A stretch of 64,000 nucleotides of DNA from JADJPO01 sp963825645 (GCA_963825645.1 CAWGTT010000002.1:372001-436000); one strand, 5' to 3'; positions 1-11,577 are shown, counted from the first letter of the stretch. The notes: a model not told the origin generated them from the letters alone. Translations and numbers: made by a program.

Positions 1-2
1 GC

Positions 3-1424
3 GAGATCCGGTCCGCTCCCATCGGCTATCCCGTCGACTATGGCGGGCGGCTCGTCGCGCTGACCCCAGACGGCACGAGCCTTGCCGTGACCCGTGACCG
101 GACGATCGCCCTGCTCGACCCCGAGCAGCTCTCGGTCCAGAGGGTCATCGCGGAGAACGGGGCCATAGGCGGTGACCTCGCCATCTCCGCGACCGGGGAT
201 CAGATCGGCTACGCCGTGGACGGCGTCCTCGTCGTGCGAGCACTCTCGGACCCCGACGCGGGCGGCGTCCGGTACCCCCTCGGTGACACGGTGGCCCCAA
301 GCGGGATCGCGTTCAGTCCCGGCGGGCGAACGGTCTACACCCCGAGGGGGGACGGGCTGTTGCTGGCGTGGGACACGATCGGGGACCGCCGGTTCGTCCA
401 CTTGCTGCCCCGTTCCACCCGGCCGGACCCCGCCGACCTCTTCTCCGCGCGGGTCTCCCCGGACGGGCGCACCGTGGCCTACCTCCTCACCGACGGCAAC
501 GAGTCGTGGGCGGTCCAGTTCCTCGACGTCCCCTCGGGTGCCTGGACCCGCCACAGCCCCTTCGTCCACACGGAGACGTACTTCAACGACATCGCCTGGC
601 GCCCCGGCAGCACCGAGGTGGCGGTCGTCCAGGGCGACTACACCGTCCGGCGCTTCGATGCCGGTACCGCAACCCTCATCGCCGAGCACACCGTGCCGCA
701 GGCGCGCGGCGTCCTGGACGCAGTGGGGTACAGCGGAGATGGGTCGCGGCTGCTGATGGGCACGCACGGCGGCTGGGTGCACACCCTCATTACCGTGTCC
801 GGACGGCCAGTCGGCGAACCCATCCTCGTGGTGGCGGGCGTCCCCGTCCTAGCTCTTGGGGTCAACCGTGACGGCAGCCGCGCATTGACCTCTGTCGGTG
901 GCAACGTTCAACTGCTTGACCTGTCGACCGGCACCGTCCTGCGCAGGCAGGACATCGGCTTCCAGGCGGCATCGTTCGCCTGGTCCCGCGACATGAGGAC
1001 CGTGGCGGTCAGCGGCAACGACAACACGACCGACACTTCCGGACGGGTTGCGTTGCTCGACCCGCAGACCCTGACGCCCAGGTCGCAATCGGCCGGTCCA
1101 CAGACCGCCGGAGGCTGGTTCGTCGCCTACTCCCCAAACGGCGACCGCTTCGTGACCGCCTCAGCGGGCAGGGTGAGCCTGTGGGAGGCGACTACAGCCC
1201 GCCTCATCGGCTCGCTCCTCGTGGAGGGGGCAGACGGCGCCGGTTTCGCCGCGGACACCAACGACGTCCTCATCGCCTCAACCGTCCCCGAGGTGTCAGC
1301 CTGGGACCCGCGGCCTGAGGCGGCAGTCGAGGCTGCCTGCCGACTGGCGGGGCGCGACCTCACGAAGCAGGAATGGGAGACCTACCTCCCAAACCGTCCC
1401 TACTCCTCGGTTTGCCAGTACTGA
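3..1424 (+). CDS. WD40-type beta-propeller protein, C-terminal part (5' end outside window)
   Basis: The reading frame is open from the first bases of the window, so the true start lies upstream. The visible 473 residues are a series of beta-propeller blades with recurring motifs of the type FSPGGRTVYT, VSPDGRTVAY and YSPNGDRFVT. The end carries the W-x3-YL...Y-x3-C signature (EWETYLPNRPYSSVCQY) that closes many actinobacterial WD40 proteins. In that family the propeller usually follows an N-terminal BTAD/SARP or nSTAND NTPase signalling module. That N-terminus is an inference because it is not in the window. The propeller would act as a protein-interaction or sensing platform in the cytoplasm. 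Confidence 0.85.
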   Translation, partial: EIRSAPIGYPVDYGGRLVALTPDGTSLAVTRDRTIALLDPEQLSVQRVIAENGAIGGDLAISATGDQIGYAVDGVLVVRALSDPDAGGVRYPLGDTVAPSGIAFSPGGRTVYTPRGDGLLLAWDTIGDRRFVHLLPRSTRPDPADLFSARVSPDGRTVAYLLTDGNESWAVQFLDVPSGAWTRHSPFVHTETYFNDIAWRPGSTEVAVVQGDYTVRRFDAGTATLIAEHTVPQARGVLDAVGYSGDGSRLLMGTHGGWVHTLITVSGRPVGEPILVVAGVPVLALGVNRDGSRALTSVGGNVQLLDLSTGTVLRRQDIGFQAASFAWSRDMRTVAVSGNDNTTDTSGRVALLDPQTLTPRSQSAGPQTAGGWFVAYSPNGDRFVTASAGRVSLWEATTARLIGSLLVEGADGAGFAADTNDVLIASTVPEVSAWDPRPEAAVEAACRLAGRDLTKQEWETYLPNRPYSSVCQY

Positions 1425-1683
1425 GACGCCTTCCGGGCCCCGAAATTGGCTCACACAGAGCGACCGCTGGCGACCTCAAAGGGGCCGCCCTTCGTTCGAT
1501 AGCCGCGTCTGCCGTGGTCGGCCAGTGATGACGCTAAGGGTGCATCGACCGGTGCCGTCACGTGCGGCTCCGGGGCTGTCGCCCCTGCGGGTGTCGACCG
1601 CTGGGGCTGACCGGGAGCGAGCCGAGGTCACGCGCGAAGCCTGGGCCGGCGTCGTGGGCGAACCGGCGGACGCGGAGCGCGTC

Positions 1684-1878
1684 GTGGCCCAGCCGTCCCC
1701 GACCCGCTCCAACCATCCACACCCGTCCGGGCCGAATCCGTGTCCACGTCGCGAGCTCGTCCAGAAGAACGTCGGGAACGTGTTCTTCCTGCTGCTTCTG
1801 TTCGGGCTGGCGCTGCCGTTCGAGATCGTCGTGGTGCCGCACCACCAAAAGCAGCCCGTGGACTGCGGGGACCCCTGA
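1684..1878 (+). CDS. possible small single-span membrane protein
   Basis: This entry covers part of the 525-base stretch between the WD40 gene and the next clear gene. The frame ends with a convincing hydrophobic segment (NVFFLLLLFGLALPFEIVVV) followed by a short polar tail with HHQK and a cysteine. The start is uncertain: GTG at 1684 was picked, but the frame is open further upstream and another GTG lies at 1780. The N-terminal part is low-complexity, proline- and arginine-rich, and could be non-coding. I recognise no family. The rest of 1425-1683 shows nothing I can support. Confidence 0.25.
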   Translation: MAQPSPTRSNHPHPSGPNPCPRRELVQKNVGNVFFLLLLFGLALPFEIVVVPHHQKQPVDCGDP

Positions 1879-1949
1879 CCGACCCGTCTCGTTTCGAGTC
1901 ATCCGGGAAGCGGCTCCCGCCTAGCATGGCCGGGACGCGAGGAGGCGCC

Positions 1950-2588
1950 GTGACCGACGAGACGGACGGCAGGGCCCGAACCAACGGCGGGGAACCACCA
2001 CCGCCACGCTCCGTGGCCCGACTGGACGGCGCGGAGTCGACCGCACTCGCCTCCCAGGCCGCGGTCTTCGACGACCTGCAGTACGTCCTCATGTGCTGCG
2101 AGCACCTCGTGACGGCCCTCGACGGTCCGACGTCGGGACCGGTCAAGGTCGCGAGCGACCCTGCGCTGGTGGAGGCGTTGTGGACCGGAGCCCTCGTCGG
2201 CTACGCACGCTGCTTCTCAGCCCGAGCGGGCGTGCTGACCGACCAGGACGTCCAGTCCCTCGATCTGGGCGAGCAGGCGATGACGTTCCACGATGCCGTG
2301 AAGAAGCTGCGCGATCACTACGCCTCCCGCCACGTGAACCCCAGGGAGACGATCACCGTCGGCGTCGCCCTGAAAGACGACGGTTCCCCGAACGGAGTCG
2401 CCGTCACGTCGATGCCCAACCCGACCGTCGACGCCGCCACCGTCAGGTTGTTAGGCCGGATCGCCTACGGCCTCAGTGGGACGGTCGACGCCCGTATGCA
2501 GCAGGCGCAGGGGGCGGTGCTGGACGCCGCCACGGCCATGCCGCGCGCCGAGCTGCAGCGGCTGCCGCAGTACGAGGTCACCCGGTAG
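1950..2588 (+). CDS. hypothetical protein with HEPN-like helical core
   Basis: GTG at 1950 was chosen because GAGGAGG lies just upstream (about 1938-1945). The 212-residue product has an acidic, proline-rich N-terminus (residues 1-30) and an alpha-helical body. The segment KLRDHYASRHVNPRE near residue 120 resembles the histidine-containing helix of HEPN/AbiV-like proteins, but the match is weak and I assign no function. It contains a TTA leucine codon at 2451-2453, which is rare in high-GC actinomycetes and can make translation depend on the bldA tRNA. An ATG at 1926 in the same frame is a less likely start because it lacks a ribosome-binding site. Confidence 0.7.
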   Translation: MTDETDGRARTNGGEPPPPRSVARLDGAESTALASQAAVFDDLQYVLMCCEHLVTALDGPTSGPVKVASDPALVEALWTGALVGYARCFSARAGVLTDQDVQSLDLGEQAMTFHDAVKKLRDHYASRHVNPRETITVGVALKDDGSPNGVAVTSMPNPTVDAATVRLLGRIAYGLSGTVDARMQQAQGAVLDAATAMPRAELQRLPQYEVTR

Positions 2589-2622
2589 CCGGTCGGCTCG
2601 GGCGCTTCGCAACACTGTGCCC

Positions 2623-3090
2623 ATGCCTCCGACGACCACGTGTACCGCCGAACTCACCGTCGATCTCCCAGCCGAGGCGACTCTGGCGCTGTTCACCGCC
2701 GAGGGAGAACGCGCTTGGGCGCCGGGCTGGGAGCCCAGCTTTCCGGCCCCCGCCAGAACTGAGGGCGTCGGCGCCGTGTTCGTCACCGCACACGACGACC
2801 ACGCGACCACGTGGGTCGTGGTGGACCAGAACGCGCACGGTGTGCGATACGCCCGCGTCACCCCAGAGGTCTCAGCCGGCACGGTGACGGTAGCCGTTCT
2901 TCGGTCCGACGCCACGCGCACGCGTCTTCGCGTGAGCTACGACCTGACGGCGCTGAGCTCCAAGGGAGCGGAGTGGCTCGACGGGTTCGCCACCGACTTC
3001 ACCGGCTACATCGCCCACTGGGAAGCCGCCATCGCCGACAGTCTGGCCGGGCGTATTGAGTCCGCTGGTCGGGCGGGGCAATCCGATTGA
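2623..3090 (+). CDS. SRPBCC-fold (START/Bet v1-like) protein
   Basis: The 155-residue protein opens with a beta strand and the helix motif DLPAEATLALFTAEGERAWAPGW. This pattern is typical of polyketide-cyclase/SRPBCC proteins that bind hydrophobic ligands. Strands follow (TTWVVVDQNAHGVRYARVTP), and a long C-terminal helix (WLDGFATDFTGYIAHWEAAIA) closes the pocket. The ligand and role are unknown. ATG at 2623 was chosen; an in-frame GTG lies 6 nt earlier and no strong ribosome-binding site is present. It follows the HEPN-like gene in the same direction after 34 bases and may be co-transcribed with it. Confidence 0.65.
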   Translation: MPPTTTCTAELTVDLPAEATLALFTAEGERAWAPGWEPSFPAPARTEGVGAVFVTAHDDHATTWVVVDQNAHGVRYARVTPEVSAGTVTVAVLRSDATRTRLRVSYDLTALSSKGAEWLDGFATDFTGYIAHWEAAIADSLAGRIESAGRAGQSD

Positions 3091-3192
3091 CCATCCCCGG
3101 TTGGGTGACACCGCCCGGACGGTTCGCAGGGGGCGACTCGGGCCGAGAGTGCGGCGCCGGCACCAGCACCAGCTTGGGCAGCTCGGCGGCCA

Positions 3193-3339
3193 TCACGTTG
3201 AAGCGGTCGTTCGAGCGGCGGCCTCGGTCGGCGTGGCCCACGTGTACCCCTGCTTGACCACCGTCGTCACCGAGATGCCGTGAGCCGCGTACCAGACGAG
3301 CACGACGTCGTTCTCGGCCTTCAGCTCGGCCAGACTCGG
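3193..3339 (-). pseudogene. short decayed coding remnant
   Basis: The 465 bases between the SRPBCC gene and the efflux pump hold no intact gene. On the minus strand one frame reads as plausible protein (SLAELKAENDVVLVWYAAHG, then ISVTTVVKQGYTWATP), bounded by stop codons on both sides. This looks like the relic of a degraded gene. I cannot name the family. Nothing else in 3091-3555 is supportable. Confidence 0.25.
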
Positions 3340-3555
3340 CTACGCCGTCCGTCTGTCAGCTCTGGACCCGCCCAAGCGTCTGGAACGCTCCCCACTCCCG
3401 GAATGGATCGCCGGTCCCGGCGCTTGACGCGGAGGATGCAGGCTCAGTGGCGCGCCGTGCCCGGCGGGTCGGCCTCACCTCGTCTCCACCTTGAGTGACC
3501 AGCCCGCCCGCGTCGTCGATCCACCCTCCGGTCTGCAGGTCTAAGGAGCTCTAGC

Positions 3556-4836
3556 GTGCGCGTCCTCCCGTCCACCGAGGTCGCCGACCTGCCCGGGGCA
3601 CCCGCCGCGGCGATCCCTCGGCCGCGCCAGGCCGCACCCACCGGGCGCGCCTACCTCAAGCTCGTCCTTGTGCTCGGGTCGCTGGTGGCCCTCGGCCCGT
3701 TGACGATCGACACCTACCTGCCCGCGCTGCCGACCCTGGCCGACGAGCTCGGCGCCACTGAGGCGGCCGCCCAGTTCACCCTCACCGGGATCATGATCGG
3801 GATGGGCCTGGGCCAGCTCTTGCTCGGCCCACTCTCGGACGCCATCGGCCGGCGCCGGGTGATGCTGGGCGGGATGCTCGCCCACGCCACGATGTCGCTG
3901 CTGGCCGCCTTCGCGCCGACGATCGAGGTGCTCACCGCCGTCCGGATCGGCCAGGGCATCGCCGGATCGGCGGTCGCGGTCACCGCGATGGCGGTGGTCC
4001 GCGACCTGTTCAGCGGACGCCGGGCGGCCGCCCTGCTGAGCCACCTCGCCCTGGTGCTCGGCGTCGCCCCGATCCTGGCTCCGACGGTCGGTAGCCTGGT
4101 TCTGCGGTTCACCGGCTGGCGGGGGATCTTCGCCCTGATCGGGGCTGCCGCGCTGACCCTCATGGTGGTCGCGTTCATGGGACTCACCGAGACCCTGCCG
4201 ATCCACCGGCGCCGCCCGGCGCGGATCGGCGCCACCTTGCGCACCTACGCCGGCCTGCTCCGCGACCGGGTCTTCGTGGGTTTCGTCCTGGTCGCCGGGC
4301 TGATGTTCGGCGCCCTGTTCAGCTACGTCGCCGGGTCAACGTTCGCTTTGCAGGAGTTCTACGGCCTGGACGCGCAGCACTTCGGCCTGGTCTTCGGGGT
4401 GAACGCCGCCGGGTTGATCGCCGCGACGCAGGTCAACCCCCTGTTGCTCAAGCGATTCAGCCCGCAGCTGGTGCTCAGCACCGCCCTCGTCTCGACCCTG
4501 GTCTGGACCGGCGCGCTGGTGGTGGCCGCCGTGCTCCGGGCACCACTGCCGATCTTCTTGGTGCCACTGTGGCTGACCGTGTTCTCGCTGGCGTTCTCGT
4601 TCCCGAACACGCCCGCGCTGGCGCTGTCGCGGCACGGCGAGGCGGCTGGGTCGGCGGCCGCGCTACTCGGGTCCGTCCAGTTCGGCCTGGCCGCCCTCGT
4701 GACGCCGCTGGTCGGGGCGCTCGCGACCGGCGACGGGGTCGGCATGTCCGTGGTGATGGCCGGATCGGTCTGGGCAGCGGCGATCGTGATGGTCACGCTG
4801 GTGCGGCCGTGGCAGCTCGCGGACGTCGACGGCTGA
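3556..4836 (+). CDS. Bcr/CflA-family multidrug efflux MFS transporter
   Basis: The 426-residue protein has twelve predicted membrane spans and belongs to the drug:H+ antiporter-1 group of the major facilitator superfamily. Visible hallmarks are the first-helix motif PLTIDTYLPALP (residues 48-59) and motif A between spans 2 and 3, GPLSDAIGRRR (91-101). Motif C-like glycines and prolines occur in LVLGVAPILAPTVG. The substrate cannot be read from sequence; relatives export bicyclomycin, chloramphenicol, florfenicol or dipeptides. GTG at 3556 is supported by AAGGAG at 3543-3548. It appears monocistronic. Confidence 0.9.
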   Translation: MRVLPSTEVADLPGAPAAAIPRPRQAAPTGRAYLKLVLVLGSLVALGPLTIDTYLPALPTLADELGATEAAAQFTLTGIMIGMGLGQLLLGPLSDAIGRRRVMLGGMLAHATMSLLAAFAPTIEVLTAVRIGQGIAGSAVAVTAMAVVRDLFSGRRAAALLSHLALVLGVAPILAPTVGSLVLRFTGWRGIFALIGAAALTLMVVAFMGLTETLPIHRRRPARIGATLRTYAGLLRDRVFVGFVLVAGLMFGALFSYVAGSTFALQEFYGLDAQHFGLVFGVNAAGLIAATQVNPLLLKRFSPQLVLSTALVSTLVWTGALVVAAVLRAPLPIFLVPLWLTVFSLAFSFPNTPALALSRHGEAAGSAAALLGSVQFGLAALVTPLVGALATGDGVGMSVVMAGSVWAAAIVMVTLVRPWQLADVDG

Positions 4837-4940
4837 CTGCCACCACCGCGACCGACTCCATGCGGCTTCGTTCTCGCCGGGCGCCGGGTCGGGGTTTGCT
4901 TGGGCATAGCCGACTCCCCTGCCGGCGCCCCGCGCGCTAG

Positions 4941-4961
4941 CTGTCGACACAGTCTGTCGAC
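4941..4961. repeat. 8-bp direct repeat upstream of the DUF302 gene
   Basis: CTGTCGAC occurs twice (4941-4948 and 4954-4961) with a 13-bp period, and TGTCGACA within the first copy is itself palindromic. The pair lies immediately before the GGAGGA ribosome-binding site of the DUF302 gene. It could be a regulator site or a leader element. The function is an inference from position only. Confidence 0.4.
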
Positions 4962-4975
4962 TTCGGAGGATCAGC

Positions 4976-5914
4976 ATGCGATCGAGAACATCGACGGCAC
5001 GTGGACACGGCCTGCTCGCCGTCCTCATGACGGCGCTCGTCGCCGTGCTCACCGCTACTCCGGCGAGCGCCGAGCGTCGCTCGGTGAGAGCACCGCAGGT
5101 TCCCGGCATGATCATTGTCGAGAGCGAGCGGTCGTTCGCGCAGACCTGGTCGGCGCCGGTCTCCTCGATCAGAGCCAACCCGAACATCAAGCTGGTCGCC
5201 GAGGTCGACCACGGGGCGGCCGCCCGGTCGGTCGGGGCCAAGCTGTCCCCCAACCGCGTCGCCGTCTTCGGCAACCCGACGCTGGGCTCGCCCCTCATGC
5301 AGGAGAACCAGATGGTCGGCATCGACCTCCCCCAGAAGATCCAGGTCTTCGAGAACCGTGGGCGGGTGTGGGTCGGGTTCAACGACGCCTCCTACCTGGC
5401 CGCACGGCACCGTCTCGGCCGACTGCCGACGCTGGAGACGATCGCCAAGGCGCTGCGGACGCTGGCCGGCGCAGCCGCCGATGAGGAGGTCGACGCTCGG
5501 GCCCACGGTCTGAGGTGGGTTCGCCGCCATCCTGGCCTGGTGACGAGGGCCAGCGACGTCGACATGGACCGGACCTGGGACCGGCTACTGAAGGCGATCG
5601 ACGGCTCCCCGGCAAGTGTCGCCTTCACGGTGAAGCACGAGAAGAACGCCGCCTCGGCCGGCTTCGCGCTCCGCCCGACACGACTGGTCGCGTTCGGCAA
5701 CCCCAACCTCGGCACCCCGCTGATGCAGAAGCGGCCGACGGCCGGCATCGATCTTCCCGTCAAGATCCTCGTGTGGCAGGACGAGCACGGGGTGACCCAG
5801 GTGACGACGAACGGCGTCGAGCTGGCTCGTCGTCACGGGCTCCGCAAGGCCGACCTCGGCCCGATCACCGCCGCGGTCGAGACCTTCCTGAAGGTAGCCA
5901 CCACGTCACCCTGA
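4976..5914 (+). CDS. secreted tandem DUF302-domain protein
   Basis: The 312-residue protein begins with a Sec signal peptide (hydrophobic core LLAVLMTALVAVLTA, predicted cleavage after ASA at residue 32). Two DUF302 domains follow, at about residues 50-145 and 196-290. Each has the family signatures FGNP...(S/T)PLMQ (98-110 and 240-251) and GIDLPxKI (115-121 and 257-264). The first domain keeps the usual DH pair before its helix (D78-H79), while the second has K220-H221. DUF302 proteins are small and of unknown biochemical function, and are usually single-domain. GGAGGA at about 4965-4970 supports the ATG. Export suggests a periplasmic/cell-wall location. Confidence 0.85.
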   Translation: MRSRTSTARGHGLLAVLMTALVAVLTATPASAERRSVRAPQVPGMIIVESERSFAQTWSAPVSSIRANPNIKLVAEVDHGAAARSVGAKLSPNRVAVFGNPTLGSPLMQENQMVGIDLPQKIQVFENRGRVWVGFNDASYLAARHRLGRLPTLETIAKALRTLAGAAADEEVDARAHGLRWVRRHPGLVTRASDVDMDRTWDRLLKAIDGSPASVAFTVKHEKNAASAGFALRPTRLVAFGNPNLGTPLMQKRPTAGIDLPVKILVWQDEHGVTQVTTNGVELARRHGLRKADLGPITAAVETFLKVATTSP

Positions 5915-6155
5915 CAGGCGGCGGGCATCCTGAAACCTGACCCCCCGGCACGTGTCTCTACCGGGAAGGTGACCTTGCCGTCCCCCGAGGAGACGTTGAC
6001 GAGTGTGCTCGACACCTGGGCGAGCAAGCACCGCAGGACGGCCTTGGCACCTACGGCGCGGCGTCAAGCGATACCAGATCGGCGGGATCCGATAGTGCTC
6101 TGGCGGGCGGAAGGGTGCATTCTGGTGGCTCCTGATCGGCCGAAGGAGAGCAGAG

Positions 6156-7073
6156 ATGGCCTATACCCCCGGCTCGGTTCCGGACCTGACGGGCACGACC
6201 GCTGTGATCACGGGCGCGAACGGCGGTCTCGGTCTGCAGACGGCCAAGGTGCTCGCCGCCAGGGGCTCGCACGTGGTGATGGCCGTGCGCAACCAGGACA
6301 AGGCCGCCAGGGCGGTCGAAGAGATCACGGCGGAGACACCGGCGGCGTCACTGGAACTGGTGGAGCTCGACCTGGGGTCGCAGGCGTCGGCGAAGAAGGC
6401 CGCCGAGACCATCCTGGCCACCCACGAACAGATCGACATCCTGGTCAACAATGCCGGACTGATGGCGATGCCGGAGCGGCAGACCGCCGATGGCTACGAA
6501 ATGCAGCTCGGGGTCAACCACCTCGGCCACTGGACGTTCACCGCCCTGCTCATGCCGGCGATCCTGGCGGCACCGGCGGCCCGGGTAGTGACGGTGACCA
6601 GCACCGCCCACCACTTCGGTCGCCCGGTCGACCCGGACAACCCGCACCTGCACGGCAACTATTCCGCTTGGGGCGCCTACGGACAGTCCAAGCTGGCCAA
6701 CTACCACTTCGGGCTCGGCCTGCAAAAGGAGTTCGACGAGGCCGGCGCCCGGGCGCACAGCCTGATCGCGCACCCGGGGCTGTCGCACAGCGATCTGCAG
6801 GTACACACCGTCGAGGCGGGCGGCGGGGGGTGGATGGGGCCGCTCTTCGCGTGGCTGGCCAAGCACACAGGTATGGACGTCGAACACGGCGCGATGCCGC
6901 AGATCCGCGCGGCGACCGATCCGAAGGCCAAGGGTGGCGAGTTCTACGGCCCTCGGTTCGTCAACAACGGCCCCGCCGTGCGTCTGCCGGTGATGCGTCC
7001 AGGCGCCGACCGCGCCATCACAACTCTGTGGCAGGTCTCCGAACGCGAGACCGGCGTCCGCCTCCCGCTCTGA
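6156..7073 (+). CDS. short-chain dehydrogenase/reductase (retinol-dehydrogenase-like)
   Basis: This is a classical SDR of 305 residues. The NAD(P)-binding TGANGGLG motif is at 19-26, NNAG at 98-101, N121 and S149 are in place, and the catalytic Y175-x3-K179 (AYGQSK) is intact. The long loop between S149 and Y175 and the C-terminal sequence fit the WWOX/retinol dehydrogenase-like branch, which oxidises or reduces lipophilic alcohols and carbonyls. The substrate is not predictable. AAGGAG ahead of ATG 6156 gives a strong ribosome-binding site. An AraC-type regulator gene starts 34 bases downstream on the same strand and may control it. Confidence 0.9.
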   Translation: MAYTPGSVPDLTGTTAVITGANGGLGLQTAKVLAARGSHVVMAVRNQDKAARAVEEITAETPAASLELVELDLGSQASAKKAAETILATHEQIDILVNNAGLMAMPERQTADGYEMQLGVNHLGHWTFTALLMPAILAAPAARVVTVTSTAHHFGRPVDPDNPHLHGNYSAWGAYGQSKLANYHFGLGLQKEFDEAGARAHSLIAHPGLSHSDLQVHTVEAGGGGWMGPLFAWLAKHTGMDVEHGAMPQIRAATDPKAKGGEFYGPRFVNNGPAVRLPVMRPGADRAITTLWQVSERETGVRLPL

Positions 7074-7107
7074 CATCAGCTGCCCGGGCCACGAGATCGG
7101 GGAAGGG

Positions 7108-8100
7108 ATGACCGACGTCGAGCACTACACCCTGGACCCGACCGGGAGAGTGCTGCTGTCCGACCTCGGCCTGTCGGTGGGCAACATCCTGCGCCGGGCT
7201 GGCCTGCCCGGCGACACGCTGTCCGGCGGCCCGGCCTTCCTTACCCCCGAGCAGTACTTCATGTTGTGGGAGGCGATCGCCGCCGAGGCCGATGACCCGG
7301 AGCTGCCGATCCGGATCGGTCGGGCCATCTCCGTCGAGACGTTCCAGCCACCGATCTTCGCCGCGATCTGCAGCCCGAACCTCACCGTGGCCGCGGCCCG
7401 CATCGCCACGTATAAAGCACTCATCGGACCGCTGCGACTGATCATCACCCCCACCGACCGGGGGATCGAGCTGGAGCTGCGCTGGCCCCCCCACCACCGC
7501 CCGCCCGACGTCCTGACCACCACGGAGCTCGTCTGGTGGGTCGCACTGACACGACTGGCCACGCGAGCGCATGTCGTGCCGGTCTCGGTGACAAGCCGAC
7601 AGCCACCGGCCGCCGCCGCCGCGGTGACCGACTACCTGGGAGTGCGCATTCGGCCAGGCGATGCCATCACGCTGACCTTCAGTGAGCGAGACGCGGCCCG
7701 ACCCTTCCTGACCGCGAACGAGCCCATGTGGGATTTCTTCGAGCCCGAGCTGCGCAAACGCCTCGCCCAGCTCGACAGCGGTGCAACGACGGGCGCGCGC
7801 GTTCGAGCGGCCCTGCTCGAGCTACTGCCCAGCGGCCGCGGCAGCATCGACGGGGTGGCCCGCGAGCTCACGATCAGTGCCCGGACGCTGCAGCGCCACC
7901 TCAAGAACGAAGGCACCAGCTTCCAGGCCGTACTCACCAACACCCGAGAGACCCTCGCACTCCACTACCTCCGCGAAGGGCACCTGCCCGCAACCGAGAT
8001 CGCCTTCCTCCTGGGCTACGAGGAGCCCAACTCCTTCTATCGGGCCTTCCACGCCTGGACGGGGCAGACCCCGCAGAAGATCCGCGCGTCCGCGCTCTGA
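7108..8100 (+). CDS. AraC-family transcriptional regulator (arabinose-binding-domain type)
   Basis: The 330-residue regulator has an N-terminal ligand-sensing domain of the OruR/ArgR-like arabinose_bd family (about residues 20-205) and a C-terminal AraC/XylS DNA-binding domain (about 235-328). The latter shows the two helix-turn-helix units: VARELTISARTLQRHLKNEG, then IAFLLGYEEPNSFYRAFHAWTGQTP. These regulators usually activate an adjacent catabolic gene in response to a small molecule. Here the adjacent SDR gene is the obvious target. GGGGAAGGG directly precedes the ATG. Confidence 0.9.
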   Translation: MTDVEHYTLDPTGRVLLSDLGLSVGNILRRAGLPGDTLSGGPAFLTPEQYFMLWEAIAAEADDPELPIRIGRAISVETFQPPIFAAICSPNLTVAAARIATYKALIGPLRLIITPTDRGIELELRWPPHHRPPDVLTTTELVWWVALTRLATRAHVVPVSVTSRQPPAAAAAVTDYLGVRIRPGDAITLTFSERDAARPFLTANEPMWDFFEPELRKRLAQLDSGATTGARVRAALLELLPSGRGSIDGVARELTISARTLQRHLKNEGTSFQAVLTNTRETLALHYLREGHLPATEIAFLLGYEEPNSFYRAFHAWTGQTPQKIRASAL

Positions 8101-8178
8101 CGACCTACCCACCAATCCCCGGAACGGAGCCTTCCGCCCGCCCGTCGAGCCGCTGCCGAACGCCCAGCGGGCAGCCGA

Positions 8179-8184
8179 TATGGT
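8179..8184 (+). promoter_or_regulatory. -10 box of a probable leaderless promoter
   Basis: TATGGT (TANNNT type) lies 6 nt before the GTG at 8191, and no Shine-Dalgarno sequence is present. That geometry fits leaderless transcription as commonly seen in actinobacteria. No convincing -35 element is visible. Confidence 0.4.
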
Positions 8185-8190
8185 CCGCGC

Positions 8191-9030
8191 GTGGCCATCG
8201 TGTTCGCGCTCGCCTCGGCGCTCGCGTACGGCGTCTCGGACTTCCTCGGTGGGATCTTCGCCCGCCGTGTCTCTGCGTGGTCACTGGCGGTCGTGGGCCA
8301 GGCCTCGTCCGGTGTGGTGATCCTGGCTGCGGTGCCGTTCTTCAGCGCGGCTCCGACGGCGGCCGACTGGCGGTGGGGGTTCCTCGCGGGGACGGGCGCC
8401 GGCATCGGAGCCGCGTTCCTCTACCGAGGGCTCAGCAGCGGCCGGATGAGCGTGGTCGCGCCGATCTCCGGCGTCGGCTCCGCGCTGGTACCCGTCGCCG
8501 TCGGATTGGCCAGCGGCGAGCGACCGAGCGCCCTCGTGTGGTTCGGGATCTGCTGCGCGTTTCCCGCCATCTACCTAATCTCGCGGGTCAGCGATCAGAT
8601 CGACATCGCACGGTCGGTGCACATGAGCGGGGTGATCGACGGCGTACTGGCCGGGCTCGGCTTCGGCCTGCTCTTCGCGGTCATCGGCCAGCTCTCCGCC
8701 GAGGCAGGCCTGGCCCCGCTGGCGCTTGCGCAGGTCAGCGCCGTCCTCGCGGTGATAGTCACCGCCGTGATCCTGCGCAAACCGTGGCTGCCACGTACTC
8801 GTCACGCCTGGTGGGGCGTCGTCATGGGACCGTTGGGCGGGCTGGCCACAGTCCTTTTCCTCCTGGCCACCCAGCGCGGGCTGCTGGCCATCGTCTCCGT
8901 CATCGCCGCGCTCTACCCGGCCGGCACCGTCGTGCTGGCCGCGACGGTTCTGCGGGAGCGAATCCACCGCTCCCAAGCGGTCGGAATCGGACTGGCAGCG
9001 ATGGCCGTGGCCCTCGTCGCGGCCGGCTGA
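8191..9030 (+). CDS. EamA/DMT-family transporter
   Basis: The 279-residue product is an integral membrane protein with about ten hydrophobic segments arranged as two EamA repeats (roughly residues 1-135 and 145-278). The first repeat begins with FALASALAYGVSDFLGGIFA. The second ends with ALYPAGTVVLAATVLRERIH followed by a final span, the typical DMT close. The family exports amino acids, metabolites or drugs; the substrate here is unknown. GTG at 8191 is used because a TANNNT box lies just upstream and there is no ribosome-binding site; an ATG at 8180 is out of frame. Confidence 0.85.
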   Translation: MAIVFALASALAYGVSDFLGGIFARRVSAWSLAVVGQASSGVVILAAVPFFSAAPTAADWRWGFLAGTGAGIGAAFLYRGLSSGRMSVVAPISGVGSALVPVAVGLASGERPSALVWFGICCAFPAIYLISRVSDQIDIARSVHMSGVIDGVLAGLGFGLLFAVIGQLSAEAGLAPLALAQVSAVLAVIVTAVILRKPWLPRTRHAWWGVVMGPLGGLATVLFLLATQRGLLAIVSVIAALYPAGTVVLAATVLRERIHRSQAVGIGLAAMAVALVAAG

Positions 9031-9154
9031 GGCACAACTCGGCTGCGGTCCGTGCGCGAAGACCAGGCGACGACGCGGAGCGCGAACGACCTGCGCCATC
9101 CACGGCGAACTCGCCGACACCGGGCCGCCGACAGGCCAGTCGACCGGTGCGTCG

Positions 9155-11569
<2,415 letters not shown>

Positions 11570-11577
11570 GTCGGACG

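Noticed and set aside
3091..3555. Search for an insertion sequence between the SRPBCC and efflux genes
   Set aside because: No terminal inverted repeats, target duplication or transposase motif could be seen; only a short coding remnant.
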